DNA of 38,196 nt from Flavihumibacter sp. CACIAM 22H1 (lineage in GTDB: Bacteria; Bacteroidota; Bacteroidia; Chitinophagales; Chitinophagaceae), in NCBI RefSeq assembly GCF_001601815.1, contig NZ_LUKG01000032.1, positions 8,673-46,868 of the forward strand, written 5' to 3'. Shown here piece after piece: positions 1 to 10,300 of this stretch. Below the pieces are notes generated by a model. It did not search any database. It had not been told where the DNA came from and worked only from the letters and a program-made list of their open reading frames with translations. Numbering within the stretch: position 1 is the stretch's first letter; each line of letters opens with the position of its first letter. Both the position numbers and the translations under genes were made by a program.

Positions 1-1347
1 GGTGTAAATGTGTTCCGCCTTAATTTTTCTCATGGATCGCATGAAGATAAGGCCCAGATCATCCAGCATATACGCAATATCAATACCACCGAGCCTTATA
101 ATATTGCCATCCTGGGCGATTTACAGGGGCCAAAACTACGGGTAGGTGAAATTGAAAACAATGGTATACAGGTAAGTGAAGGTGATATCCTTACATTTAC
201 CAACGTCAAATGCGTAGGCACCCTTGAAAAAATTTATGTTAGCTACCCGAACCTACACGCCGATGTAGTGGTAGGTAACCGGATCTTTATCGATGATGGA
301 AAAATTGAAGTGGAAGTAGCGGAAATCACTCCTGAAAACGATGTGAAGGTGCGCGTTACAGTAGGCGGAAAATTATCCTCCAAAAAAGGTATTAACCTGC
401 CCGATACCAAAATATCTCTTCCCGCCTTAACTGAGAAAGACCTGATTGATCTCGATTTTATAATTGAGCAAAAACTTGATTGGGTAGCTCTTTCCTTCGT
501 TAAACGCGTGGAAGACCTGATTCAGTTAAGAACCATCCTGAATCGTCACCAGAGTAAAACTAAGGTGATTTCAAAAATTGAAATGCCGGAAGCCATTACC
601 AATCTTCGTGACCTGATCCTGGAAAGCGATGGGGTAATGATTGCCCGTGGCGACCTGGGTATTGAAATTCCAATGGAGCAGGTTCCCCTGATTCAGAAAG
701 AAATTATCCGTAAATGCATGCACAGGGCTAAACCCGTTATCGTTGCTACCCAAATGATGGAGAGCATGATTGATCGGGTAAAACCCAACCGTTCCGAAGT
801 AACCGATGTAGCCAATGCAGTAATGGAAGGGGCAGACGCCGTAATGCTGAGTGGCGAAACCGCTACGGGCCAACACCCGGTTCTGGTGATCGAAACCATG
901 AGCAAAATCATTCGTGAAATTGAAACAAAAGCCTACTACTACAACCGGGAAGAAGATCTTACCCCACAACCCCACTCTCCTTCTTTCCTGAGTGATGCTA
1001 TTTGTTACAATGCCTGTAAAATTGCCAAAGACGTAAATGCACATGCCTTAATCGGGATGACGCAAAGCGGCTATACCGGCTTCATGTTATCCAGTTATCG
1101 ACCCAAATCACCCCTGTACATTTTCACTAAGGAAAGATCACTGGTAAACCAGTTAAGTCTTAGCTGGGGTGTAAGAGCATTTTTCTACGAAGAAGAAGAA
1201 AGCCTGGATGATATTCATTCCGACCAGCATGAGATTTTAAAAGAACGTGGCTTTCTTAAAATTGGTGACATCGTTGTTAACACCGGTAGTACACCGGTGA
1301 AGGAACACCTTCCTACCAATATTCTTAAGCTATCAATCGTAAAATAA
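1..1347 (+). CDS. pyk: Pyruvate kinase (5'-truncated by window edge)
   Basis: Converts phosphoenolpyruvate and ADP to pyruvate and ATP, the last step of glycolysis, in the cytoplasm. The reading frame is open from base 1 (GVNVFRLNFSHG), so the gene starts upstream of the window and only about 20 N-terminal residues are missing; the GTG at base 10 is not the true start. Seen in the sequence (numbered from the base-10 codon): the active-site signature with the catalytic lysine (VISKIEMPEA, about 185-195), the metal-binding RGDLG (213-217), ATQMMESM and MLSGETATG, then the C-terminal PK domain from about residue 320. All key residues are present. The gene ends at a perfect hairpin terminator that it shares with the convergent EamA gene. 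Identification is secure. Confidence 0.97.
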   Translation, partial: GVNVFRLNFSHGSHEDKAQIIQHIRNINTTEPYNIAILGDLQGPKLRVGEIENNGIQVSEGDILTFTNVKCVGTLEKIYVSYPNLHADVVVGNRIFIDDGKIEVEVAEITPENDVKVRVTVGGKLSSKKGINLPDTKISLPALTEKDLIDLDFIIEQKLDWVALSFVKRVEDLIQLRTILNRHQSKTKVISKIEMPEAITNLRDLILESDGVMIARGDLGIEIPMEQVPLIQKEIIRKCMHRAKPVIVATQMMESMIDRVKPNRSEVTDVANAVMEGADAVMLSGETATGQHPVLVIETMSKIIREIETKAYYYNREEDLTPQPHSPSFLSDAICYNACKIAKDVNAHALIGMTQSGYTGFMLSSYRPKSPLYIFTKERSLVNQLSLSWGVRAFFYEEEESLDDIHSDQHEILKERGFLKIGDIVVNTGSTPVKEHLPTNILKLSIVK

Positions 1348-1370
1348 ATATTCCTTAACAAAGGCCTTGA

Positions 1371-1409
1371 AACGTGAGAAGAATTATTCTTCTCACGTTT
1401 TTATTTTTC
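1371..1409 (+). terminator. Rho-independent terminator of pyk, possibly bidirectional
   Basis: A perfect 13-bp stem (AACGTGAGAAGAA at 1371-1383 and its complement at 1387-1399) encloses a 3-nt loop and is followed on the plus strand by a T-rich run. It lies between convergent pyk and the EamA gene, whose stop codon is at 1401-1403, so it probably also ends the minus-strand operon, although the T-tract on that side is weak. Confidence 0.9.
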
Positions 1410-2279
1410 CAGCACTATCAATACAGAGCCTAGTACCATTATAGCAGCACCTACCAGTTTTCGTTGCAGATGAGCTTCCTTAAAAAAGCGGTACCCGAAA
1501 AACACACTCACCAATATGGATAGCTGAAACAAGGCAAGCGCATACCCCACGGGCAGGTATTGTAAGGTGTAAAGCGTAGTTAATTGCATGGCGGCAATAC
1601 AGGCTATCAGCACTACCAGTTGCACTACCGCCGGTTGATCCCATTGTTTACCAGGCAAACGCTGGTATTTTTTTACCAGCAACCAGGAAAACAACGCCCC
1701 AAAAACAGCCCAGCTCCCAAAGGCTAACATGGCATTGGATTCCTGGATCACCCGTTTTATGAATACTGCCTCAATACCGGTCAGCAAAAGTGCTAATAAG
1801 CGATACTGGATTTCCTTTTTGCGAAAAATCTTTATGGAAACGGGTTCCTCCGGACTATCCAGCACAATATAACTTCCGGTAATTATTAAGCCAATACCCA
1901 ACAGTCCCCAGCTTCCCGGCAACTCCTGTAACAACACTATGCCAAGCAGTAATCCAACAACCGACTTGTAGGCATTGATTGGTCCCAGTACAGAAAGATT
2001 TCCTGTTTCCAGTGCTTTTACCAGGAAACTATTTCCCACTGCGCCAGCCATTCCGCCCGCAATGGAAAAAATCCAGAAATAGGCCGATTTGATGCTCGAA
2101 AAATAAACTATAAACAAAGGAATGGCTACTATCGCCAGCAAGGCATAGGAATAAAAATTTACCAGTATCGCTCCATAACCTCTACCGGTAAGTTGTTTTT
2201 GCAGCACATTGGCATAGGAACTGGAAAAAACCCGGATGAGTACTGCCAACGATAGCAAAACAAGGGTGCTGCCAGTCAT
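1401..2279 (-). CDS. EamA/DMT-superfamily membrane transporter
   Basis: 292-residue, very hydrophobic protein with about ten predicted transmembrane helices arranged as two similar halves, the layout of drug/metabolite transporter (EamA) proteins. The first half runs to about residue 140, followed by a charged loop (PEEPVSIKIFRKKE) and the second half. The substrate cannot be read from sequence. It is the last gene of a minus-strand operon and starts 9 nt after the cutC stop codon, behind glycosylasparaginase. That context makes a sugar or amino-acid substrate reasonable, but this is inference. The ATG start has no closer competitor. The gene ends directly against the terminator shared with pyk. 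Confidence 0.85.
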   Translation of the reverse strand: MTGSTLVLLSLAVLIRVFSSSYANVLQKQLTGRGYGAILVNFYSYALLAIVAIPLFIVYFSSIKSAYFWIFSIAGGMAGAVGNSFLVKALETGNLSVLGPINAYKSVVGLLLGIVLLQELPGSWGLLGIGLIITGSYIVLDSPEEPVSIKIFRKKEIQYRLLALLLTGIEAVFIKRVIQESNAMLAFGSWAVFGALFSWLLVKKYQRLPGKQWDQPAVVQLVVLIACIAAMQLTTLYTLQYLPVGYALALFQLSILVSVFFGYRFFKEAHLQRKLVGAAIMVLGSVLIVLEK

Positions 2280-2288
2280 AGCCTGAAT

Positions 2289-3014
2289 TTAGTCATTCTG
2301 AACCGCAGCCAGGCAGGCTTTTATTTCATCGGGATCAACCGTCCAGGTTTGAGCGCCTTCCGTTAAAAGTGGGTTCCGGTATTCCATAGCACCCGTTGTA
2401 AGTTTACGGGCCGAACTATGAAATTCCTCCAGGCCCGTTAATGCTTTTAAACGGCCTATGTTTCCCGAACGTATTCCCGAACCAGGAAGCAATATAATTC
2501 TATCTTTTGCCGCTTTGATACAGGCCAGGAGTGTGCTTATTCCTTCCAATACAGTGGAAGCACCTCCGGAACTGAGGATCCGCTGACACCCTGCTTTTAT
2601 GATGTGTTCCAATGCTTCCAACTTATCCGGCACATGATCAAAAGCCCGGTGGAAGGTTACGTCCATCGGGTAAGCCAGCTCTACCAATCGGGCAGTACGT
2701 TCATAATCCACCGTGCCATCGGGCTTCAAAAATCCAAACACAACCCCGTTCATACCAATTTCTTTTGCTACCAACACATCCGATTTCATTACAGCAAATT
2801 CTTCTTCGGTGTAAAGAAAATCGCCTCCGCGGGGTCTTATAATGGGAAATATGGGAATTTCAACGGCTTCTCTCGCCGCTTTTAACATGCCGTAAGAAAC
2901 CGTGGTGCCACCTTCCAATGGATTCGCACATAACTCTATTCTTCCTCCGCCAGCCTCCTCAATAAGCCGGCAACTATTAATATCAAAAGCAATTACTTCT
3001 AATAACGTATTCAT
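2289..3014 (-). CDS. cutC: CutC family protein
   Basis: 241-residue TIM-barrel protein of the CutC family, named for a copper-tolerance phenotype in E. coli; the biochemical role of the family is unsettled. Visible family motifs are the N-terminal LEVIAFD, IELCANPLEGG, the very conserved IIRPRGGDF, GVVFGFL, TFHRAFD and LLPGSGI. These polar conserved clusters look like a phosphate- or sugar-binding enzyme pocket rather than a Cys/Met-rich copper site. The start codon overlaps the stop of the upstream glycosylasparaginase by one base (TGATG), implying translational coupling, and the EamA gene follows after 9 nt. No signal peptide is seen, so it is cytoplasmic. Family assignment is secure; a copper role is not supported by the neighbours. 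Confidence 0.95.
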   Translation of the reverse strand: MNTLLEVIAFDINSCRLIEEAGGGRIELCANPLEGGTTVSYGMLKAAREAVEIPIFPIIRPRGGDFLYTEEEFAVMKSDVLVAKEIGMNGVVFGFLKPDGTVDYERTARLVELAYPMDVTFHRAFDHVPDKLEALEHIIKAGCQRILSSGGASTVLEGISTLLACIKAAKDRIILLPGSGIRSGNIGRLKALTGLEEFHSSARKLTTGAMEYRNPLLTEGAQTWTVDPDEIKACLAAVQND

Positions 3015-4048
3015 CAGATCAGAAACTTTGCGTCCACGGTAGCCGGACCATTATTAGTATGAACGGCATAGTTGAACCCTTTAATAACAGAATAGGCACC
3101 CACTTCGCCTTGTTTATTAATTGCAATAAATCCGGCTTGCAGGTTGCGGGCCTTTTCAATGCCGTTCCTTTTTACAATACGTTCTACTGCTTTTTTGCAG
3201 GCAGCTTCCGGAGACAAGCCATTGCGCATCATTTCTACAATGGTATGTGATCCGCATACACGAACAATTTCTTCTCCGACGCCGGTAGCTGTTGCAGCTC
3301 CCACTTCATTGTCTACGTATAACCCTGCACCAATAATAGGTGAATCGCCTACCCTGCCGGCCATTTTAAAGGCCATACCACTGGTGGAGCAGGCACCGCT
3401 TAAATTGCCATGCATATCCAGTGCCAACATGCCAATAGTATCGTGGTTATGTTGTTGCCCGGGTACTTGTTTGGGTTGATTTTTATTTCTTTCCTCCAGG
3501 TGTTCCACTGTAATCATCGGGTCGTATTTCGATGTTTTTAACCAGTTTTTCCAGGCTTTCTCAGCTTCCGGCGTAAGCAGGTTAACTTTTTCAAAACCTT
3601 CTGAAAGCGCAAACTTAAGTGCACCCTCTCCTACCAATTGTACATGCGGTGTTTTTTCCATTACCAACCGGGCAACAGAAACAGGATGTAAAATATGTTC
3701 AAGACACATTACAGCACCGCAATTGCCGCGTTCATCCATTACACAACTATCTACTGTTACTCTTCCGTCTCTATCCGGCAACCCTCCATACCCTACACTC
3801 TGATCCGTTGGGTCAGCTTCGGTTACATGTATCCCTTTTTCCAATGCATCCAGTGCTTTTCCATTGGCAGCCAGTATTTTCCAGGCAACGGCATTGGCTT
3901 TTTGGTTAGGCGCCCAGGTAGATATCACTACCGGCTTGGACTGCGCCCCGGCTTTAGTTCCATTCGATAGGGAGAATCCCTGTTTACCCAAAAAAATTCC
4001 CAGGGAACCCAATACTGAATGTTGCAAAAAACGTCTCCTTTCAAGCAT
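3014..4048 (-). CDS. N4-(beta-N-acetylglucosaminyl)-L-asparaginase (glycosylasparaginase)
   Basis: Hydrolyses the GlcNAc-Asn bond of glycoasparagines, the last step in breaking down N-linked glycans. It is an Ntn-hydrolase made as a precursor that cleaves itself. The signature HDTIGM is present; the threonine (residue 204) becomes the N-terminal nucleophile of the beta subunit. The N-terminal part contains WKILAANGKALDA and the C-terminal part GVGEEIVRVCGSH, both typical. I chose the ATG at 4048: it gives 344 residues beginning MLERRRFLQHSVLG, a twin-arginine-like export signal. The frame extends upstream only to a TTG at 4069, which would bury that signal. Export to the periplasm by Tat is inferred. 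First gene of an operon with cutC and the EamA transporter; divergent from the CocE-like gene. Confidence 0.92.
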   Translation of the reverse strand: MLERRRFLQHSVLGSLGIFLGKQGFSLSNGTKAGAQSKPVVISTWAPNQKANAVAWKILAANGKALDALEKGIHVTEADPTDQSVGYGGLPDRDGRVTVDSCVMDERGNCGAVMCLEHILHPVSVARLVMEKTPHVQLVGEGALKFALSEGFEKVNLLTPEAEKAWKNWLKTSKYDPMITVEHLEERNKNQPKQVPGQQHNHDTIGMLALDMHGNLSGACSTSGMAFKMAGRVGDSPIIGAGLYVDNEVGAATATGVGEEIVRVCGSHTIVEMMRNGLSPEAACKKAVERIVKRNGIEKARNLQAGFIAINKQGEVGAYSVIKGFNYAVHTNNGPATVDAKFLI

Positions 4049-4143
4049 ACGAATCAATTTATAGGTCAAAGTAAATCAATTCGGGAATTAAATGATGGTC
4101 CAATTCTGTACATTTATTATTTATTTCTCACTATCTCTTCCAT

Positions 4144-6015
4144 ATGAACAAACTGTACGCTGTATTGGTGCTTGTTATAATTTCCTCTTCCGTAATGGCA
4201 CAAACGCCCAATAGCCAGGATTCTGCCTGGATACGGGATAATTACCAGAAAATTGAACAATATATAACCATGCGGGATAGTGTACGGTTGTTCACCTCCA
4301 TTTACCTGCCGAAAGATAAAACCGAGAAGCATCCTATCCTGATGACAAGAACACCGTATTCCTGTGCCCCCTACGGAGCCGATAAATGGCGCGCCTTCTG
4401 GGATACACACTGGAAATATTACATGCGCGAAGGATATATTATTGTACTGCAGGATGTACGCGGCAGATGGATGAGCGAAGGCGTTTTTGAAGACGTACGT
4501 CCTTTCCGAAAAAACAAACAGGCCACTCATGAAATTGATGAAGCCAGTGATACCTACGATGCCATAGACTGGCTGGTTAAAAACCTGCCCGATAACAATG
4601 GGCGGGTAGGTGTATTCGGAATTTCCTATCCTGGTTTTTACAGTACTATGGCAGCTGCCAGCGGCCACCCTGCCCTTAAAGCGGTTAGCCCGCAGGCTCC
4701 GGTAACCGATTGGTTTATGGGTGATGATTTTCATCATAACGGTGCATTGGCCCTGATGGATGGTTTTATGTTTTATGCAGGAGGTTTCGGTCATCCAAGA
4801 CCGTTACCTACTACCCAGGCTCCGGTGAACAAATTGACGATTCCCAGAAATGACAATTATGCCAGCTTCCTGGAAATTGGTCCACTTCGGAATTTCATGA
4901 AAATGACGGGCGATTCCATTAAATTCTGGAAAGACCTCTACGCACACCCCGACTACGATGCGTTCTGGAAAGAGCGCGATGCCCGAACTGCTATGTTCTC
5001 TATCCAGCCTGCCATGTTAACCGTAGGCGGATTATACGATGCTGAAGATTGTTTTGGTGCCTGGAACCTGTATAAATCAATAGAAACCCAAAGTCCGGCT
5101 ACCAATAGTAAACTTGTTATGGGCCCCTGGTACCATGGCCAATGGGCCCGGGGCGATGGCAGCTCGCTCGGCAACCTTCAATTTGGTGCAAAGACCTCCG
5201 AATGGTACCAGAATACCATTGAAATACCATTTTTTCAGTATCATCTGAAAGGCAAGGGCAATTTGGATAACCTGCCGGAAGCAACCGTGTTTTTTACCGG
5301 TGAAAACAGCTGGAAACAACTGGACCACTGGCCACCGCAACAAACCAACCTTACCCCGCTCTACCTGCATCCAAAAGGGGAGCTCGACTGGCTTCCTGTA
5401 TTTGGCAAAATAGCCCCTACCGAATATACCAGTGATCCGAACAAACCGGTTCCGTATGCAGCCGATATTCATTTTGCCCGAACCCGGGAATACATGACAG
5501 ACGACCAGCGCTTTGCCAGCCGCAGACCCGACGTAGTAAGTTTTGTTACTCCCGAACTTGATTCCACCCTCACTTTGGCTGGTCCGGTTATCGCAGACCT
5601 GATGGTTTCAATGTCTGGCACAGATGCTGATTTCGTGGTAAAACTGATCGATGTCTATCCTGATGATGCGGCTAACGGCATGGGTGGTTACCAACAGTTG
5701 GTACGGGGTGAAATAATGCGGGGAAAATACCGCAAGAGTTTTGAGGTACCCGTACCGTTTAAACCGAATAAACCGGATCGGGTAAAATTTGAACTGCCAG
5801 ACATTGCACACAGCTTTTTGCCCGGGCACCGGCTAATGATCCAGATTCAGAGCAGTTGGTTCCCGCTGATGGATCGGAACCCGCAACAATTCATGAATAT
5901 TTACGAAGCTAAAGAAGAGGATTTTAAAGCAGCCACCATACGTATACATCATGACGGGCAGCAGGATTCCAAACTGCTACTTCCGGTTGTTCGTGGTACG
6001 CTGCCCAATCGATGA
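4144..6015 (+). CDS. Exported CocE/NonD family serine hydrolase (alpha-amino-acid esterase/X-Pro peptidase-like)
   Basis: 623-residue secreted alpha/beta-hydrolase. It has a clear signal peptide (MNKLYAVLVLVIISSSVMAQ), a peptidase S15 catalytic domain and, from about residue 400, the jelly-roll X-Pro dipeptidyl-peptidase C-terminal domain. The likely catalytic triad is Ser161 in GISYPG, Asp299 in GLYDAED and His331 in GPWYHGQW. VLQDVRGRWMSEG is the family oxyanion-loop region. Family members hydrolyse alpha-amino-acid esters and beta-lactams, cocaine-type esters or X-Pro peptides; sequence alone does not choose, though the length and periplasmic signal fit alpha-amino-acid ester hydrolases best. 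Transcribed away from the glycosylasparaginase operon. Its last 39 nt overlap the convergent haloperoxidase-like gene. Confidence 0.92.
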   Translation: MNKLYAVLVLVIISSSVMAQTPNSQDSAWIRDNYQKIEQYITMRDSVRLFTSIYLPKDKTEKHPILMTRTPYSCAPYGADKWRAFWDTHWKYYMREGYIIVLQDVRGRWMSEGVFEDVRPFRKNKQATHEIDEASDTYDAIDWLVKNLPDNNGRVGVFGISYPGFYSTMAAASGHPALKAVSPQAPVTDWFMGDDFHHNGALALMDGFMFYAGGFGHPRPLPTTQAPVNKLTIPRNDNYASFLEIGPLRNFMKMTGDSIKFWKDLYAHPDYDAFWKERDARTAMFSIQPAMLTVGGLYDAEDCFGAWNLYKSIETQSPATNSKLVMGPWYHGQWARGDGSSLGNLQFGAKTSEWYQNTIEIPFFQYHLKGKGNLDNLPEATVFFTGENSWKQLDHWPPQQTNLTPLYLHPKGELDWLPVFGKIAPTEYTSDPNKPVPYAADIHFARTREYMTDDQRFASRRPDVVSFVTPELDSTLTLAGPVIADLMVSMSGTDADFVVKLIDVYPDDAANGMGGYQQLVRGEIMRGKYRKSFEVPVPFKPNKPDRVKFELPDIAHSFLPGHRLMIQIQSSWFPLMDRNPQQFMNIYEAKEEDFKAATIRIHHDGQQDSKLLLPVVRGTLPNR

Positions 6016-7311
6016 ACCAGATTTCAGGCTGCTTACGATAACAGTTCCTATAGCCCGGCCCTGTTCAACGCCGTACTCAACGGCGTCCCTGAAATGAATA
6101 CCTCCATAGAGCCTGGAAATAGCGGCCTCTTCTGCTGCCTGCCGGAAGGAGCTAAATTGCCGGGCAGGCAACTCAAACATAAGTTCCGTATCATCCTCGT
6201 ACGCAAAATGATCACCGAAAAAATAAGTTAGTAATTCGGCCACCGCTCCCGATACCACACTATGTCCACTGGTATATTCCGGGAAGGGCGGCGTTTGTAA
6301 TAAAGGCATCCATTTGGCATCAACATGCCGGTTAATGTAGGTTTCCGGGCGGATACGGTTACTCCGGTATTTTTCCTCCCAGCAACTGATAAATGCATCC
6401 ATCAGGGTGGCTGCTGTCAAAGACTGCACCTGTACCGCTTTATCAAGCGGTAACCCGGCTTTTAAAGAGGCAATGGAAGCTATATTCATCCAATGGCCAC
6501 CGGGACTAATTTTTTTGAATCCAACATTCATATGCCCCGAGCTGGTAATGGCAAAGGGATTGCAATCCCAGAAAGCGGCAATCTCTTTTTGCTCGCGGGT
6601 AGCGGAATTTCCTACCCGGTATACTTCCAGGGCCATTTGATGAAATGGGCTCGAACTGTCTTTACTGAATGCGATGGGGGGCTTCGGCTTGCACTGTTCA
6701 CCAGAATCCAGCAACATCGGGCGTATTATCTTCCAATTGGGCTCAACGGCTTCCATATATGCCGGAGGGGTTGGATACCAGTTGCCTTCCCCCTTTGATG
6801 GCGAATAACGGAGCTTGGTGCTTAGCTTATTGTAATTATCTTTTTTGCTGAACTCCATTACATGCGCTACTATTTTTTTAGCCACTTCTTTTGAGTACTG
6901 CAGGGTGGCATCCGGCATCCCTTTTAAACGGTATTTTGCCTCAAAATCAGCCAGTTGCTGTTCCAGCATAAAACCGGAGGGTAAAAAGGAGATACCGCTT
7001 AGATAAATCGAATAAATTGCCGTAAACCCGGGATCGAGCTTTTTCTTATCCAGTTCCCCCGCAAAATTTGTGTATCGTCGAAAGCTGGCAGAGGGTGGGG
7101 CCAGGTTTTTATTGAATTTTGAAAGCAGGTCATAAGCGCCCAACGTACAATAGGTATAAAAACGGGCAGCGGCAGGTGGGTTAATAACGTCGTGCATCAT
7201 AACCATTGTAAGAGAAAATACAGCCGGTTGCAACTCCTGCTCGTATTTTTTTGACTGGGCAGCAAGGTTCAACGAAACCAGTAAAAGAACAAAGGGAATA
7301 AGCCTGCGCAT
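5977..7311 (-). CDS. Vanadium-dependent haloperoxidase-like protein (PAP2 superfamily)
   Basis: 444-residue exported protein (signal MRRLIPFVLLLVSLNLAAQ) with a C-terminal PAP2/vanadium chloroperoxidase domain. The oxyanion site is complete: Lys314-x6-Arg321-Pro322 (KYRSNRIRP), Ser348-Gly349-His350 (TSGHS) and Arg400-x5-His406 (SRLYGGIH). These match the vanadate-binding Lys, Arg, Ser, Gly, acid-base His, Arg and axial His of fungal vanadium chloroperoxidase, so either haloperoxidase or acid phosphatase activity is possible. The N-terminal ~230 residues are helical and typical of the bacterial exported group. It starts 5 nt after the VCBS/ASPIC gene, so the two are co-transcribed. The C-terminal 12 codons plus the stop overlap the convergent hydrolase gene. 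Family call is strong; the actual substrate is unknown. Confidence 0.9.
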   Translation of the reverse strand: MRRLIPFVLLLVSLNLAAQSKKYEQELQPAVFSLTMVMMHDVINPPAAARFYTYCTLGAYDLLSKFNKNLAPPSASFRRYTNFAGELDKKKLDPGFTAIYSIYLSGISFLPSGFMLEQQLADFEAKYRLKGMPDATLQYSKEVAKKIVAHVMEFSKKDNYNKLSTKLRYSPSKGEGNWYPTPPAYMEAVEPNWKIIRPMLLDSGEQCKPKPPIAFSKDSSSPFHQMALEVYRVGNSATREQKEIAAFWDCNPFAITSSGHMNVGFKKISPGGHWMNIASIASLKAGLPLDKAVQVQSLTAATLMDAFISCWEEKYRSNRIRPETYINRHVDAKWMPLLQTPPFPEYTSGHSVVSGAVAELLTYFFGDHFAYEDDTELMFELPARQFSSFRQAAEEAAISRLYGGIHFRDAVEYGVEQGRAIGTVIVSSLKSGSSIGQRTTNNRK

Positions 7312-7316
7312 GCGTA

Positions 7317-10300
7317 TCAGTATTTATAAAATTGAATGGATTGGCCGTTCAATCCAATTACCACGTAACGGTCTTCTCCTTTTTTGAAAAGCCGGGCGTT
7401 TTTACAATCACCTTTTAATTGAAGTCCGCTTAGCGGCTGCGGCAGGTAACGGTACTCACCCGTTTCAGTTCCGAGCAGCAAACATCCATAGTTGGCTTCC
7501 ATACTTCCGATTTTTAAACGGTTATCTGACCTATTCCCCAGCAGTAAGAGGTCCATTTTCCCATCTCGGTTAAAATCATCGGTAAGTATTTGGGTTACTA
7601 CAGAAAATTGTGCCTGAACGGGTAAAGCCTGGCGTTCAAAACGGCCTTTTTTATTGCGAAGTACCAGGGTTTGGCTAACAGTGGCGGTCTTTTTACCTGC
7701 TTTATTCAGTTCCTCCTGGGTAAATAACTCCTTCATGCCGGCAGTAGAATAATCCTTATAAGAAGAAAACTTACGACGCATGCTATACATCTGTTCATTC
7801 AGCTCATCCCGGCTTACAAATGGGTAAGAAACCCCCTGAATATAAAAGTTCAAAAAAGGATCAATGGAGCCATTGCCGTCAAAATCGGCATAATACAGTT
7901 CCAGTGGTTGTTGCTCTGAAAATTTCAATTGAGTATTTTGACCAATATTACCCAGCACAAGATCATCCCAGCCATCACCATCCAGGTCTGTTACCCGGAG
8001 GGAAAACCAATAGCCGTTCCAATTACCTGGGAATAATTCAGCAGTCTTATCCTTCCAGCTTTCACCGCTGTAAGAATAAACCTGGATACCCATTAGTTCT
8101 CCTACCAGTATAAGTTCTTTGAAACCATCTTTATCAAGATCTGCCCAGGCTGCATCGGTGATCATACCCACCGCCTGGAAAGGAATTTCTGCCTGGGTAA
8201 ATTCTCCCCTGCCATTATTCACCAACAGATAGGAAACAGGGCTCGTAGGATATGCACCTGGTACTACCCTACCCCCTATGAAAATATCCTGGTCGCCATC
8301 TCCATCAAAATCACAGGTTCTTACAACGCTTTTTGAGGATTGGTTTACAAGCGGCAATGCCTTTGATGAAAGGGTAAAATGGCCGTTTCCGTCGTTCATA
8401 TAGAGCAGGTCTTGCAAGCTGCTATCTCCCGGCTCCAGGTAGGCATAACCACCTGCTGCCAGGTAAAGATCCGGAAATCCGTCTCCGTTAAAATCAGTGA
8501 GAGACAGGTCCGCAAAATACCGGTTAAAACCAGACTCGGGCAGGGAGAGCTTTCTTTCCAGGAATGTACCGTTGGGTTGTTGCAAATACAACACAGGCGC
8601 CTGGTTTTCATTGCCAGCTACTACCAGGTCCTGCCGCCCATTTTTATCCAGATCCGCTTCCCCCAGGATCGGCCCGGTTGAAGAATACATAAAGGTCATG
8701 AGTAACTGCCTTTTAAAATCATTGATACCCGGATCCTTGTGTTGGTAGCTGATCCATTTTTCGGTTTTTTGGAATAAGGGCGTTGATCTTTTGGCTGGTA
8801 GTGCAACCGGTTTCACTGCCCCATAGGAAATACGGTGGTATCCAGGTTTTAACGAGTAGAGCACCTGCTCCATCTGGTTTGGCCAAACTATTCTTACAGA
8901 ATCAGCACTGCCTGCTTTACCCAGGCCAATATGTTGGTTATAGGGGAGGCTGGATAAATAGCCCCTGGCTGGATTTACTTCGAGGTATTGAACTGCATTG
9001 CCTGTATAAACATATAATTTGGTGCCGGTACCAAAGAGGTTTTTGTCTTTATATCGGACCTGGATATTCAAAAAATTAGGGTCGCCTGTATTGGCAGACG
9101 TATTTTCATAAACCAACACTTCTTTGTTGACCCGGTTAATCACCAGGTCAAGATCTCCGTCAAGATCCAGGTCGGCATAAACGGCAGAGCTGGAAATTCC
9201 GGGATCCGTTATGCCCCAACTTTCTTTTTGATTACTGAAACTCAGGTCACCGTTATTACGATAAACATAATTGTACAAATTGGTAGTAGGCATTGCCTGA
9301 ACCAGGTCCATTAATTTGGCGGGCTCTCTGTCAATGGCTTTCCGCACTTTATAATCGCCCCAATAACGCAAAAAATCTTTGTTGGTATAATCTCTCAGGT
9401 AACCATTACTGATAAAAAGGTCTTTGAACCCATCATTATCCAAATCGGCAAACAAAGGGCACCAGCTCCAATCGGTATTGGAAATTCCGGCCAATTGCCC
9501 GATTTCACTAAAGGTTCCGTCCCCATTATTCAATTGCAGCATATTTCGCATGTACTGTTTCTGCAATTGCTGGCTGGTCATTAATTGAAAGGTTTCATAA
9601 TTCTCCTGGAGTTGTAAGAGTTTTTGCCGTTTGTTGTCTTCCGGCAACATATCCAGGTTAACCAGGTCTGGCAATCCATCGTTATTAAAATCAGCTATAT
9701 CGGCTCCCATGGAAAACTGGGCCAGGTAACGAAAACAATCACTGGCCACGTCGGTAAAACTGCCGTTTTTGTTATTCAGGTAACAATAGTCGGGTTCATT
9801 ATAATCATTGGTTACATACACATCCTGCCAGCCGTCCTGGTTAATATCTGCCACAACAATTCCAAGGCCGTAGGTTAGAGGGTTTTGGCGGATGCCGGCA
9901 GTAGCCGATACATCCACAAATTTATTCTGGTTGTTTTGATAGAGTTTGCTACCGGCAAGTTCATCTACATCTTTCCGGTATTTGGCCAGTTCCAGGTTAT
10001 CAATTTTCTTATTACTATGGTTAAGCAGGAAAAGGTCAAGGTCGCCATCATTGTCAAAATCAAAGAAGGCGGCCTGGGTGCTGAGGCTTTTATCGTCAAG
10101 GCCATAGGCGGCGGCCTGCTCGGTAAATGTTCCATTTTGCTGGTTAATAAAAAGCTGGTTACGGCGTTCATCATCAGCTACCTTACCGGAATAGCAGACA
10201 TAAATATCGAGCCATCCATCGCCATTTACATCGGCCATGGTTACACCTGTTTTCCAGGCATTAGGCCGGCCTTTCATTAAAGGGGAAGCACTGTTGGTGA

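Noticed and set aside
4049-4069. TTG-initiated N-terminal extension of glycosylasparaginase
   Set aside because: The ATG at 4048 yields a proper twin-arginine-like signal; the extension would place seven residues in front of it. A near-consensus TACTTTG box on the minus strand at 4067-4073 would also start transcription downstream of this TTG.
4117-4794. 225-codon minus-strand ORF inside the CocE-like gene
   Set aside because: Antisense to a gene with a full set of catalytic motifs; its own translation has no recognisable domain and fits codon-mirror effects.
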